Source: Lepidostoma basale | Taxonomy: Eukaryota; Arthropoda; Insecta; Trichoptera; Lepidostomatidae | Direction of reading: 5' to 3' | NCBI GenBank assembly: GCA_022606425.2 | Contig: JAHDVF020001261.1 | Location: 186,001 to 250,000, forward strand | Length of the DNA: 64,000 bases | In this document: in pieces, positions 22,851 through 32,846 of the stretch | How the letters are laid out: the number at the start of each line of letters is the position of its first letter | Numbering within the stretch: the stretch's first letter is position 1 | Notes under the pieces: generated by a model | Database searches by the model: none | The model's input: the letters and a program-made list of their open reading frames with translations, nothing else | Told to the model about the DNA's origin: nothing | Made by a program: the position numbers and the translations under genes

Positions 22851-23144
22851 GAAATAAATTATTCTCTTTTAGACTGCGGTATTTAATATTATCTGCTTTT
22901 GTTGGAACTAATGATGATCCGAGGATACTTTTTCATCCTCAAAAGAACTCTTTCATACTAAGAGTGCGTATATATTCACCATTCATAATAAAAGACAAAA
23001 TTGCGTTTTCTAAAGGAAATTATTTTTAGGTATACGGTTGGAAAATTTTCTGCATATCAGAGGCATGTATTGAAATAGACAAATATATTAATATAATAAA
23101 TGTAATTTAAATATTTATTATGTTTAAATAAAATGAAAACGGAT

Positions 23145-23325
23145 TTAAAAATATACGAAGACTGAGAAAAACGCGTAACAATCAAATCCATCACATATTA
23201 AATGTCGATCAAATGAAAAGTCGGAGAAATCGACATACTCGTATGTAAATATGTCAGGAAAGAACAGGGTAGCGATCCATTTGTAATGCCTTCACCTTCG
23301 GAGAGATGGCGTGATGGTTGGTTAG
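23145..23325 (+). mobile_element. LINE-A terminal fragment
   Basis: Plus-strand end of LINE-A, finishing GGAGAGATGGCGTGATGGTTGGTTAG. Confidence 0.55.
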
Positions 23326-23384
23326 TAAAACAAAGGCGATTACATAACCAACATTTATAATAATATAATTATAATAAATTGGAT

Positions 23385-23815
23385 AATTTATAAAGCGCCA
23401 TTTTTATGAATTGCTCATCTCAAGGGCGCGGTAGAAGATGCTCCGTTTTATCAACTAGATAATAATAATAATAATAATGATAAAAAATAAATATAAACAT
23501 ATTTAGTTTGAGGGCTGCACCCGACGAAATCGATCAGCCCTTCCTGTCAGGAAATGATAATTTGAAAAGGTGCGTTTTGAGTCTCGATCTAAACTCTGAT
23601 TGATTCTCAATGCACTTAAGGTCTCCTGGAAGACTGTTCCAGGCTGAAGGGCCGGCTACCGCGAAGGCTCGGTCGCCAAAGTTTGTGCTTGGACAGCGTT
23701 TTGGCACAGTCAATCTACCGATCGCAGAAGACTTAGCTGATCGCAATGTAGACTGTCTAGCATTCAGGTTCTCGTTGATGTAGAGTTCAGATATATAAGC
23801 TGGTGCCATTCAATA
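23385..23815 (-). mobile_element. CR1-like LINE 3' end
   Basis: The minus-strand frame of 91 residues has FGDRAFAVAGPSAWNSLPG, the signature shared by C-termini of CR1/L2-type LINE pol proteins, then FRSRLKTHLF and stop. The 3' UTR has the same blocks as 15230-15300 and an (ATT)n-like stretch at 23460. Confidence 0.7.
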
Positions 23816-23829
23816 CAGGATACAATACA

Positions 23830-24135
23830 GCAGAGCTTGTATTGTATCCTTTCTGGACATTTCAGCCAGTGGATAACTCATTGGTCTAAAGCAGGGGTTC
23901 TCAAACTTTTTGTCGGCGAAACCCTGTTGAAACACAAAATATTTTACGGAGCCCCATAAATAAGCAAATCTTGGTTTTATGTTTGTTATTTAATTGTAAT
24001 CATAAAAAAGAATTAATGAAGATGCATGACTAATAAGAACAAACTGATAATTTCAGCGAAATCAGTCTAGTAGTTTTCGAGAAAAACAGATTTATGACAG
24101 TATTTATATTAATCACCTGGCTTAATACATGTTAA
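23830..24135. other. Short AT-rich stretch, nothing recognised
   Basis: The block around 23895-23945 (GGGGTTCTCAAACTTTTTGTCGGCG) looks like a dispersed-repeat end but has no partner in the window. Confidence 0.3.
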
Positions 24136-24352
24136 CACATGGCTACATGGCTATTACATGTTGAGCATGAGCACATGGCTGGCTGGCTGGCGATATTGCT
24201 GGCTGGCGCAAGTGCTGACACATACATGGCTACATACATACAGAGAGAGAGATACAGAAGGCTATTACATATGGCTACATACATACTGGCTGGCTATTAC
24301 AGAGAGGAGAGAGAGGCAGAGAAGAGCAGAGCGTTATAGAGAGAGAGAGAGA

Positions 24353-24413
<61 letters not shown>

Positions 24414-24442
24414 AGGAGAGAGAGAGAGAGAGAGAGAGCAGG

Positions 24443-24493
<51 letters not shown>

Positions 24494-24495
24494 GA
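24135..24495. repeat. Composite microsatellite: (CATGGCTA)-like, (GA)n, (TA)n
   Basis: 24139-24300 is built from CATGGCTA, GGCT and TACA words. 24310-24442 is almost pure GA with a few GCA interruptions. 24443-24492 is TA with one CA. Translation gives runs of RE or YI that are not proteins. Confidence 0.9.
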
Positions 24496-24889
24496 AGATG
24501 TAAAAGATCGAAGAAATAAATTTTTTAACTGTTTACGTAAATAATGTATAAGTTTACTTTTGCAGTATTAATCATATTTGTACCTAAAACTATATTATAT
24601 TTTAATACAGATTTTATTTTTATTTTTATAATAAATTTGAGTTAATAATTGCTTTTTTTAATCTGAAATAAATTTTAAACTGTGAAAACTAGTTTACATA
24701 ACTATGTTATACGAAATTTGTATCTGCATCCTAGAGTAGTAGTTTCTAGAATAAAAATAAATTTCTGATGGCTTTGAAATCTTGTAGTGGTATAAGTTAT
24801 TTTAAAATATTGGACATGTAATGTTTCTTGTTTCTTGATCAAAGTTTTAACTCTATTTAAATAATAACTATGAATTAAATCGTATATTT

Positions 24890-25050
24890 TCTAGAAATTC
24901 ATATATTTTTATGGGAATGACATATTTTACATTACCGTAAGAAGATTGGTAAACATTGGATAATTCCATAAAACTTCTCGAAAAACTAGGTTTTCATTAA
25001 ACATGGAGTTTTGCATCATTGTTTAAAGAAACGGTAAATAATATATTCAC
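24890..25050. repeat. Decayed PLE inverted pair
   Basis: The minus-strand block TTTCTAGAA...GGGAATGACATATTTTAC faces a plus-strand block with CTTCTCGAAAAACTAGGTTTTC and TGGAGTTTTGCATCATTG, the same PLE pieces as at 5755-5965. Confidence 0.45.
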
Positions 25051-25154
25051 TGTAAACACGCTTTTTGTATTATGAAAAAAAAAATTATTCGGGAATTCGC
25101 ATTTCAAATTAAAATATAATTATTTTGATTTTCTTTTTATGAATTAAAACACTG

Positions 25155-25300
25155 TTTTTCCACTTCGGAGTTTATTTTAAGGAAGTTTAACGCCTTCGTC
25201 ATCGGGAGAACAATATATACAGTAAGTCTTTCTCACGCACGATGATGAGTGTAAAACCTTCGAAAGATGTCGCGAGAAATAAACTCAAAAGTGGAAACAA
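25155..25300. repeat. PLE-type inverted pair with hammerhead-like motifs
   Basis: Plus 25228-25285: CTCACGC, CGATGATGA, ...TTCGAAAGATGTCGCGAG, with stem I CTC(A)CGC/GCGAG. Minus around 25165-25215: CGATGACGAAGGCG and AATAAACTCCGAAGTGGAAA. The outer blocks GAGTTTATTT and AAATAAACTC are complementary. Confidence 0.45.
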
Positions 25301-25309
25301 TTGTGTTTT

Positions 25310-25865
25310 AAATCATAAAAAAAAATCGTCATTATTCGTTATTCGTCATAACGTTTGTAAAAAAAATCGTACACAAAAAATTATTTTAAGAATTACCTAA
25401 AATTATAATCTCTTACGAAATCTGCGCTTTCCATTAAAATCCTCATTTAACTGACTGAGCGTCCAAAGCGGCGGGAATCGAAAATCGTTTTCGAATTTTA
25501 AAATTGGCACTCAATTTAAATTTTATCCGAGTGACGTGGAACCAAGCCGTTAAAAAGTTATTCAAAATAAGTGGGGAGTTTGATATTAGGGTTGTTTGTT
25601 TAGACATTTTTCTGAAGCTAGGCCTTGAGAAGGATGGTTGACTGATTTTAAAGGCTTGTTCTGCTATTAACTTAAAGTTTGACAGTATAAGCGGTTTCTA
25701 ATTACGTTGTTTAAATTTAAATATTTAGAATAAGATTTTTAAGTAAATTCTAAAGAGACTTTTTTTATTATCATATGAAACACTCACTATTACGTTATAA
25801 TTTTATTTAAATTATTTTACTATATATGTTTTTATTATTAAAATTATATAAAATCAATTATTTAT
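25310..25865. other. Unique AT-rich stretch with a balanced island
   Basis: 25420-25560 is less AT-rich and matches nothing else in the window. No frame recognised. Confidence 0.3.
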
Positions 25866-25869
25866 ATTC

Positions 25870-26036
25870 TGAAACCCAGGACGTCCCCAACTTCGATGGA
25901 GTAACGACAGTAAAGAGACCACCGGTACGACGTGTATGCGTGTTGCCCAGGATCGACGGACATGAAAGCAGATAAGAGAGGCCTACGTCCAGGAGTGGAC
26001 GGGTACAGGCTGATGATGATGATGATGATATTTAAT
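25870..26036 (+). mobile_element. LINE 3' end with (GAT)n tail
   Basis: The plus strand ends with GGCCTACGTCCAGGAGTGGACGG... and GATGATGATGATGAT, equivalent to the minus-strand copy at 7195-7425. Confidence 0.55.
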
Positions 26037-26039
26037 TAT

Positions 26040-26154
26040 ATAAACATTTGATAAAAATGTGATAGTGCCCTAAAATGGCAAAACATGTCAGTGCCAATAA
26101 TTATAGTAAAATTTCTAGAAAACAGACGTTTTCATTCGTATTAATTATTTAATA
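26040..26154 (+). mobile_element. PLE fragment with hammerhead-like motif, left of the Helitron
   Basis: A motif at 26059-26089 (GTGATAG, GCC/GGC stem, AAAAC, CATG, TC) is followed by the PLE block ending ATTATTTAATA. The same block resumes as TGGAGTTTCACATC at 28230, so the Helitron split it. Confidence 0.6.
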
Positions 26155-26383
26155 CTAGTTGACCCGACGAACTTCGTACCGCCTCAGAATCAATAAATGT
26201 TGTGTTAACTTATTAGCTAAATTAAAATCACTTTTTTATTGAGTTACAATTAATACTTAAAATGAATTAAGTTAAAAAAATGTGCCAAAATAAAAATAAA
26301 AATTATTTTAATTACATCGGAATGTAATTCACGTGGAAGCATGCATTAATACTTAATGAATTCTAAATTGTTCATTAAAAACT

Positions 26384-26735
26384 TTGTTTTATACCTACAC
26401 AATTGTATTTTTATTTTTTCGCGGCAATATATTCAACCTAAGTAGAATCTACCAGATTAGTTGTGAGGATTGTAATGCCGTGTATATTGAAAAAACGGGT
26501 CGATCATTTTTGAAGAGGTTATATGAACACATAATTTCATACAAAAACAGAAACATATTTTTGGAAATGTGTGAATTTTCACCATCATTTCGAAACCAAA
26601 AACACATTTTTTGCATAGAGTAAGGAATTAAAAAATATTAGAGAAACTAGACAATTTTGAAATTTTTAAAGCAAAGACACGTGAATTGAATGTTTTAATA
26701 ACCAAATTCCAGCTTATTCCGCCTTAGTAAATAGC
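26384..26735 (+). pseudogene. PLE GIY-YIG endonuclease fragment
   Basis: The plus-strand frame contains IYQISCEDCNAVYIEKTGRS, then FLKRLYEH and, after a frame change, K-A-K-T-R-E-L-N-V-L. This matches the C-terminal GIY-YIG nuclease domain of Penelope-like pol proteins (G-[IV]-Y-x-I-x-C-x-x-C, Y-I-G-x-T-G-R, R-x-x-E-H). The second signature reads YIE rather than YIG. The RT part is missing. In intact elements this domain makes the target cut that primes reverse transcription. Confidence 0.7.
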
Positions 26736-27147
26736 ACATTAAAAATAAAAATTCCTTTATACAATCTACCAAAAAAATATTAATACTACCTTCCACTTTT
26801 GTCCCTTTCTTATTAATGCAATCCGCTTCCTTATAATGTTAATCTTTTTTAATATATTATGATTCATCGTTTTTGACTCTATATTATGTGTTATTGTTCC
26901 TTCTAATTACTGCTTAAATTATTATTATGATTATTATCATTCTTATTATTTTATTTTCTATTTTTATTTTTTATTTTTCCATTGTAACAAACAGTTTTTT
27001 TAATTAACTTTAATTAGGTATCTAACTCAACTCCAGCAAGAACTTCAAAATTATATCAAAGAAATTATTCAAAATGACATAGGAACATATACACATAAAG
27101 GTTCGAAAAATCACGAAAATTTGACAGTTGATGTATTATTGTAACAC

Positions 27148-27183
27148 ATGATGATGTCAACATAGGTTGATGAAACAGCTGTC
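27148..27183 (+). ncRNA. Hammerhead-like motif (PLE, P2 type)
   Basis: ATGATGA, stem II TCAAC-ATAG-GTTGA, GAAAC, palindrome CAGCTG, then TC. About 100 bp downstream the PLE ends at CAATGGACTA (27283), as does the copy at 40105-40240. Confidence 0.55.
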
Positions 27184-27364
27184 GCGAAAAAATAAAGATA
27201 CAAGTGTGATACATATAACAACGTTTTTCATTAACAATTTATAATGTTAAAGTATCATAGTTTTTCGGCAAAAACAATGGACTAAAATGAATTAAGTTCA
27301 AGAAATGTGCAAAAATCAAATAATTACATTGAAATTAATGTAATTCACGTGAAAGCAAGCTTTT

Positions 27365-27690
27365 TCTTCTTCTTTTAGACCTTTGATGTGTTCCTGTAAT
27401 CAGACTGGCCTCTCTTGGGAGGTCGATTCCCAGCTATCCCTCCATTTTTTGGTGGTCTTCCGGGGGGACGGTAGGCGGCAGGAATCTTATGCGCCACAGC
27501 GTGTGGGATTCTGGTGGGATCCATCCTCTGTACGTATCTTCTGCGTTGTCAGCCCTATCTTACGACATTTTCCACCTTGCAGATTTCGCGTATAGCCGTG
27601 TTCCTCACTCTATCTCGAAGAGTCTTCCCTGCTAAGTAACGCGGGGTTCTTCTCATGCGATTTCTTGTTCATCCGCAGTGGATTGTTTCG
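27365..27690 (-). mobile_element. LINE 3' end inside the Helitron
   Basis: The minus strand reads a frameshifted pol C-terminus with K-K-W-R-D-S-W-E-S-T-S-Q-E and an (AAG)-rich end at 27363-27373. Clade not resolved. Confidence 0.5.
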
Positions 27691-28229
27691 CAATATTCCA
27701 AAGTCTAATTGCATTACGACTTCGTTGTGAAAGATTAGATCTTCTGGGTCGCAGCAAAATTAATCACACGATTCAAAATTACACAATAAAGCAATTATCG
27801 ATGCGCGCACAATCACAAATAAAAAAATCCTTAGAAGAGAATTCATTGAATGGAATTCAAATGCAATAACGGTCGAAAACTGAATGAAAGTTGGTAAAAA
27901 AAACTGTCGCACGCACCTCAATGACACAATAAACGTTCACACAACAAAGTAAAGTTCCTACGCGCAAGCGCCAGGGAACACTACACCATCTACGACCGTT
28001 ACCGAAACTAAAATACCGCTATTTAAATTTTTTAAGCCGTTTCATCAAATGTTTCAGAAAACTAATTCATTCTAATTATTATTAAGGTGATTTCTTTCAA
28101 ATGTTTTAATAGTTATTCTGTTATCCGGAACGGAGACAAATCCAGCAAAACAATGATCTTCAAAATTGGTCCAGCCGTTCTTGAGTTATAAATGGTGTAA
28201 CTAACACGACTTTGTTTTATATATATAGA

Positions 28230-28470
28230 TGGAGTTTCACATCATTGTTCAAGAAACAATAAACAACAATATATATAAATACATTTGAGAATTGATAATT
28301 TGAATACTACGCTTTTTTTTAATTACAGACAATTAGTTTTATATATTTTTTCTTACAGAAAATTTCAGTACGTAATAATCAGTATATTAAAAGTACAGTG
28401 ATAATTTCTTTGGATTTCCGAAAACAAAACTTTTTTATATCTTGGGTTTGCAGTGTCATATGGTTTTACT
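28230..28470. mobile_element. PLE remainder and AT-rich sequence
   Basis: 28230-28260 continues the PLE block cut by the Helitron; the rest is not recognised. Confidence 0.5.
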
Positions 28471-28474
28471 CTTT

Positions 28475-28735
28475 CTTCTTCTTCTTCTTGGCGCTATCCC
28501 GACTCATCGTCCGTATTGACTGTTAGGGTCGGCTCTTCTCGATCTCAGACTGTACCTCGCACGGTTCCGAGTATCGCCCTCACTTAAGCTATTTCTCTGC
28601 AAGACGCTATTGCACTGTATCATACATGTGTTCCTAGGTCTTCCTCTGGATGGTTGACGAGGAAGATTCACAGACAGAGTTCTATCTGGTGGTCTCCGTT
28701 TAATATGCCGGTACCATCTCATCAACTTTCTAACT
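28475..28735 (-). mobile_element. LINE C-terminal fragment with (AAG)n tail
   Basis: A minus-strand 73-residue frame with MMRWYRHIKRRPPDR, PSRGRPRN and the GRPR motif common near LINE C-termini. CTTCTTCTTCTTCTT at 28473-28488 is its tail. Confidence 0.55.
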
Positions 28736-29033
28736 AACTATTTATATCCGTAACTCCCACACTACCGCGAATGTGTAGAGTTTTACTCTTTATAGGATTA
28801 TAATACTCGTATTAAGCCAAGGTAATTGATGCATATTTGGAAAATAATGCTTAATTTAGTCAGAAGTACAGAACAAAAACAGTTTACCTTTATATTTTAA
28901 AATAATCTCTTGATTAAATTTAAATAACTTACATACTTAAATGTTAACAATATTGTATCGTTTATTCTGAACACACTCGGAAAACATTTTGATCGACTTC
29001 ATTTTCATCATGTCAATGGCAACTCGGTAAAAT

Positions 29034-29286
29034 GACGACCTTTTTGGTCGAGTGGTAAGTGCTATGATTGCCACAACGAAGGTCCCGGGTCATCGGCGAT
29101 GACAGTATAATATTGTCACACTGTCTTTAGTCTGGTGTAGAATTCGCGTGACAATAAAATGGCAATAGATTAGCTACATATCACATTAACGAGAATCAAC
29201 ATGATAGCTATACCCTTTATATCTATATTTGGCTCGTGCTCTAATGATGTAAAGAGCGATTCAACAAAATAATAATAATAATAATA
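29034..29286 (+). mobile_element. tRNA-derived SINE, (AAT)n-tailed subtype
   Basis: Plus strand: GACGACCTTTTTGGTCGAG head and body with GTGACAATAAAATGGC, then ATGTAAAGAGCGATTCAACA and (AAT)n. Box B has a deletion (GGGTCATCGGC). Confidence 0.75.
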
Positions 29287-29650
29287 CATCGTCGCTCCAG
29301 ATGTCTGTCCGCTGGACCGCACCGCCGGATGCCCGAACCAGATGCACCTCTGTGTATGTCACAGGTCAGTAAGGGCACTCCATTATGTGCAGGTAGGATT
29401 ACTTCTCGCCACAAATGCAAAGCGTCGTAACGTTATGAATACTACATCTCGAAATATTATCTCTGAATCTACCAATATACGTGCGCATTCGTTTCGGGGT
29501 TTTTCCATGTTTTCCATCGTAACTCGTATCCTAGCGATAAAGTATCCTTGGGTAACACCCAGTTTAGGCAGCAACAGCTCTTCCTTGATGCATTCAAGAG
29601 ATCACTGCAGTTGTGAAGTGGGATTTAAAAGAACATTTTTTTGATTTAAC
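29287..29650. other. Unrecognised, balanced-composition sequence
   Basis: Opposing open frames of 100 (plus) and 63 (minus) codons overlap here. The minus one has M-E-K-P-R-N-E-C-A-R but no family is recognised. Possibly an old LINE ORF1 or unique sequence. Confidence 0.25.
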
Positions 29651-30118
29651 ATAAGTCTTGAGACAGAACATTCAGCTATATTGCGGATACCTGGAGTTAT
29701 TGTATTAATTACACCATTACTTGCGATGTTTCTCATAATATTATAGGGGAAGGAGCCATTACGATTTATTTAGATTGAAGTTCGTTGTCTCATTAAATAG
29801 TTGGAATAGAAAAAAAATATCTTCTCGATTAATATGTCATACTTTCGTTCTATTACATGTTATGCACTTAATTTTTGCTGTGGAATCGTTAAAAATAATT
29901 TACAACACTTGCATGCTTTGTTTTAACACTACATTTTGTTATATCAAACCAACCGCTTTCAAATTCGTTCAATAAAAAAATTAAATTGGTGTAAAACAAA
30001 AGACACAAGTGTTATAAATTATTTTTAATTAAGTGGTAAACGTTTGTTGTTTTTCATTAAATTTATATTTAAATTTTCATATGAAGCGCTATTTTGTGGT
30101 TAGACATTTTAAACTTTA
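29650..30118. other. AT-rich sequence, nothing recognised
   Basis: No gene or repeat found. Confidence 0.4.
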
Positions 30119-30130
30119 AAAAATAATAAA

Positions 30131-30268
30131 AACTTTGTTTTTAACCACGGTTATGTGGTTATTAAAATTGAATTACAGTAATTATACTGCCCTGATGAAA
30201 CTTGAGTCCAAGGGAATGAAGCTTGGCTTCAATTATAATTACCATGTCGTGGTTAAATACAAAGCGTT
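30131..30268. repeat. ~45-bp inverted repeat with exact CTGATGA core
   Basis: Arms 30131-30175 and 30222-30268 (AACTTTG...TAACCACG and complement). The loop holds CTGATGA (30192-30198), and the right arm has CATGTC then GTGGTTAAA, which pairs with the left arm. The expected GAAA after stem II is not in place. Confidence 0.5.
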
Positions 30269-30279
30269 TTATTATTTTA

Positions 30280-31240
30280 TATCATTCGGTTTGTTTTTGT
30301 AACCTTGATTGGTGTAATAAGCAAGTATCCGGGTATAATAATTTATTTTGACTATTTTTTATACTGTTTAAAGTAATAATGGTATTTTAAAAATAGTTGT
30401 TCCAATGCCGCAGAAAATTTGCTTGGTTCTATGGTTGTATATTGGACAAAGTAACGAATTTAAATTCAGGTGAATAACATTACATGTACCCACACGCCGT
30501 CATCCCGGCAAGGGTAAAACATTTCTTACGCATTCTTTGAATTCACCCTTATTTGATCTTCGAACATAGCTAGCCCCAAGCGGGAAAAGTTTCCTTGAAA
30601 GGTACTAGGCGGAGGTTAAGGCAAATTTGTGTTATTGATTCTAGGGCTTCTCTTACTAGGGAGAGAACTCGTGTAATGACTAGGCAATTTAGATACTACA
30701 TCCCGGCCCATCCCATGCGTGCTGCGCGTCGTATGGGAAGAAATTTCACCCCTAAATTATTTGGTTTTCTCGTCGAAACAAAGTTTTTAGTTGAACAAGT
30801 CATTCGAGTTGCCATGTTATCACAAATTTATCGCGTAAAATTTTCAACAAGCACGCATAATAAAGATTTGTGTTTTTCATCGCTAAAGTTTGAAACTATT
30901 TTATGGTTAACATAGTTAACGAAATTAAAAGTTTCATGAACTAAAACAGTTTATAAATAATAAATTATCTTCTTTTTTTTACAGATTTTCTATGTATTCA
31001 ACGCCATAAGCAGGAACTTTTTTAACTATTGTCAACGAGGTCATAAAACAAAATATTGTTTTTCTATTATTCTTAAGATGTCGTAATATTAATCTGATAA
31101 TTGGGTGAAAGTTTTCTCATTTATCTAAAATATGATAGTATTTATAAAATTAAAAAAAAAAGTTAAATTTATAAACAATAGGAAATATTAAATAAAGGAT
31201 CTCTTGTTTATTAAAATAAACACGATTATAATCATTTTGT
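30280..31240. other. AT-rich stretch, nothing firm
   Basis: 30490-30545 resembles a decayed LINE-A terminus (CACGCCGTCATCCCGGCAAGG). A 106-codon frame at 30595-30915 shows no recognisable motif. Confidence 0.3.
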
Positions 31241-31244
31241 GTAT

Positions 31245-31395
31245 CTATCTTACTATCACGCTCTGAAGGGGTAGGCAGAAAAATTAGACCACCACACTGT
31301 TATTCCCTGACAAACTATACTAATCTTGCATCCTCAACATTCATATATCGTGTCAAGCTCGATTTTCCTCGCACTCCTCACGACTGAAGAATTAG
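31245..31395 (-). mobile_element. LINE-A terminal fragment
   Basis: Minus strand, TATCACGCTCTGAAGGGGTA at the 3' end; about 150 bp remain. Confidence 0.5.
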
Positions 31396-31823
31396 AAAAA
31401 TAATCTGTTTGAGAGCAAAGCAAGCTGGCGTTTTAAATCATTTGTCTTTCTGTGTATCCTCTTTTCGATTTTATTCTTTTGAATTAAAAAAAATATTTCA
31501 TTTACTTTGAGAGAGATTTTTTTAAACTTAATTTGCTTATTTTTTTTAATGTGTAACTGTAGATTTCAAGTTTCTCAAAACCACCAATAGTATATCATCT
31601 ATAAATTGTGGAAGGAATTTATAATCTTTCAACATATTACTATTGGCTTATTTATGTTTTCATAAGTAATTTATTAAATATGCACAAAGTGTCAATGTGC
31701 ATATTTTGTAAGTATACTAGCTGCTTTACACAGAATACGATTTTGGGCAGAATAAACAACAGCTATGCGTCACATCAATCTTAATTTACGTTTAAAAAAT
31801 ATCGTAAAAAATTCGGGTAACCG

Positions 31824-31836
31824 TCCGAAATTTCGA
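31824..31836. other. Target-site duplication of the Jockey element (3' side)
   Basis: TCCGAAATTTCGA, identical to 38422-38434. Confidence 0.85.
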
Positions 31837-31944
31837 CTTGGACTTGGACTTGGATCTTCTGGCTTACAGAGGTTCAGCTCATGTGGCTATTCCTCTTACG
31901 TCTGATGGGAACATTGTTGGAAGGTGATTTAGTGGGTTGTTAGT

Positions 31945-32846
31945 TTATTCGGGGGCATGATTTGTGTGGCCCGGAGTGTTCCTCTGAAGGAGAATCGATT
32001 TTGGGCGCTTGTGGCGGCTGGAAGTGTTTGGGTCGTAATTAGAGAAATCTTTTATTGTGGGGTTGGGATGTGAAGGGAGTCCTTTGTAAAAACGTTCGGC
32101 AAGTTTCAGAATGAATTCATCTATCATCGGGATTCCCGATTCTAGGTGCAGTTGTGTAATTCTGGTCCATGAAGGCGCACCAAGCGATAAACGGATAGCC
32201 TTATTTTGCAGGATTTGGAGTTTTTGTATGTGACTCGAAGCTGCATAGCCCCAGATTGGGGCTGCATAAGTGAAGATCGGCCTTATAACCGTTTTGTATA
32301 TCAGGAGTTTATTGTCGATGCTTAGTTTACTGTTTCTAGCTAACATTGGGTAGAGGGCTGAGATTGCTTTTGACGCGGCTTTGACTTTATTTGTAATGTG
32401 TGGCCTCCATGTCAGCTTAGAATCCAAGGTAACCCCAAGGTATTTGATTGTTTTGGTCCAAGGAACGTCTTGGCCGAACATTTTTATGTTGGGAATGTTT
32501 GGAGGAATGTGTCTTTTACTGAAAAGGGTCGCTGCGCTTTTACTCGGATTGATGGTAATGCGCCAGTTTCTGCACCACACCTCTAGCACATCGGCCTGTT
32601 TTTGCACCCTGCGGGTCGCGAGAAGCGGCCTTTTAGCACTGGAGATGATGCCCGTATCGTCAGCGAATTGGGCAATGTGGGTGTTCTGATCTCGGGGAAG
32701 AGGGATATCACTGCAGTAGATGTTGAACAGAGTAGGAGCCATTACTGAACCTTGGGGAGCTCCTGCTCTGATAGGGCGTACAAGGGATTTGGCCTTGTTG
32801 ATTTTGACGCTGAAAAGGCGATCGGACAGAAAGCTGGCTATGAGTT
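31945..32846 (-). CDS. Jockey-type ORF2, 3' part: C-terminal half of RT
   Basis: About 299 element-encoded residues: LIASFLSDRLF, GAPQGSVMAPTLFN (motif B), AQFADDTGII (catalytic YADD/FADD box), IKYLGVTLDSKLTW, and a thumb/C-terminal region with IRPIFTYAAPIWG. It ends about 108 nt before the element end. No RNase H domain, as usual for Jockey. Together with the 5' part this gives about 917 codons, close to Jockey ORF2 length. It cannot be expressed as one protein while the LTR is in place. Confidence 0.85.
32843..32846 (-). other. Target duplication AACT (left) of solo LTR 2
   Basis: AGTT on the plus strand here and at 34481-34484. Removing one copy plus the LTR keeps the RT frame. Confidence 0.8.

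Larger units (their letters stand above)
26259..27360. repeat. ~80-bp direct repeats flanking the inner PLE
   Basis: 26259-26344 and 27284-27360 are imperfect direct copies (AAAATGAATTAAG... to GTAATTCACGTG-AAGCA-GC). They bracket a PLE fragment inside the Helitron. Confidence 0.7.
26155..28229 (-). mobile_element. Non-autonomous Helitron
   Basis: Read on the minus strand it starts TCTATATATATAAAAC and ends with a hairpin (ACGAA-G-TTCGT) and GGGTCAACTAG, the TC...CTAG termini of Helitrons. It sits exactly between A and T of a PLE sequence whose uninterrupted form is seen at 20880-20895, with no target duplication. No Rep/helicase frame. 26345-27283 (PLE) and 27365-27690 (LINE) are later insertions or captured pieces. 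Confidence 0.8.

Noticed and set aside
24158..24544. 128-codon frame rich in Arg-Glu repeats
   Set aside because: Translation of the GA microsatellite, not a protein.
30595..30915. 106-codon basic plus-strand frame
   Set aside because: No motif, no codon bias, runs into AT-rich DNA; likely chance.
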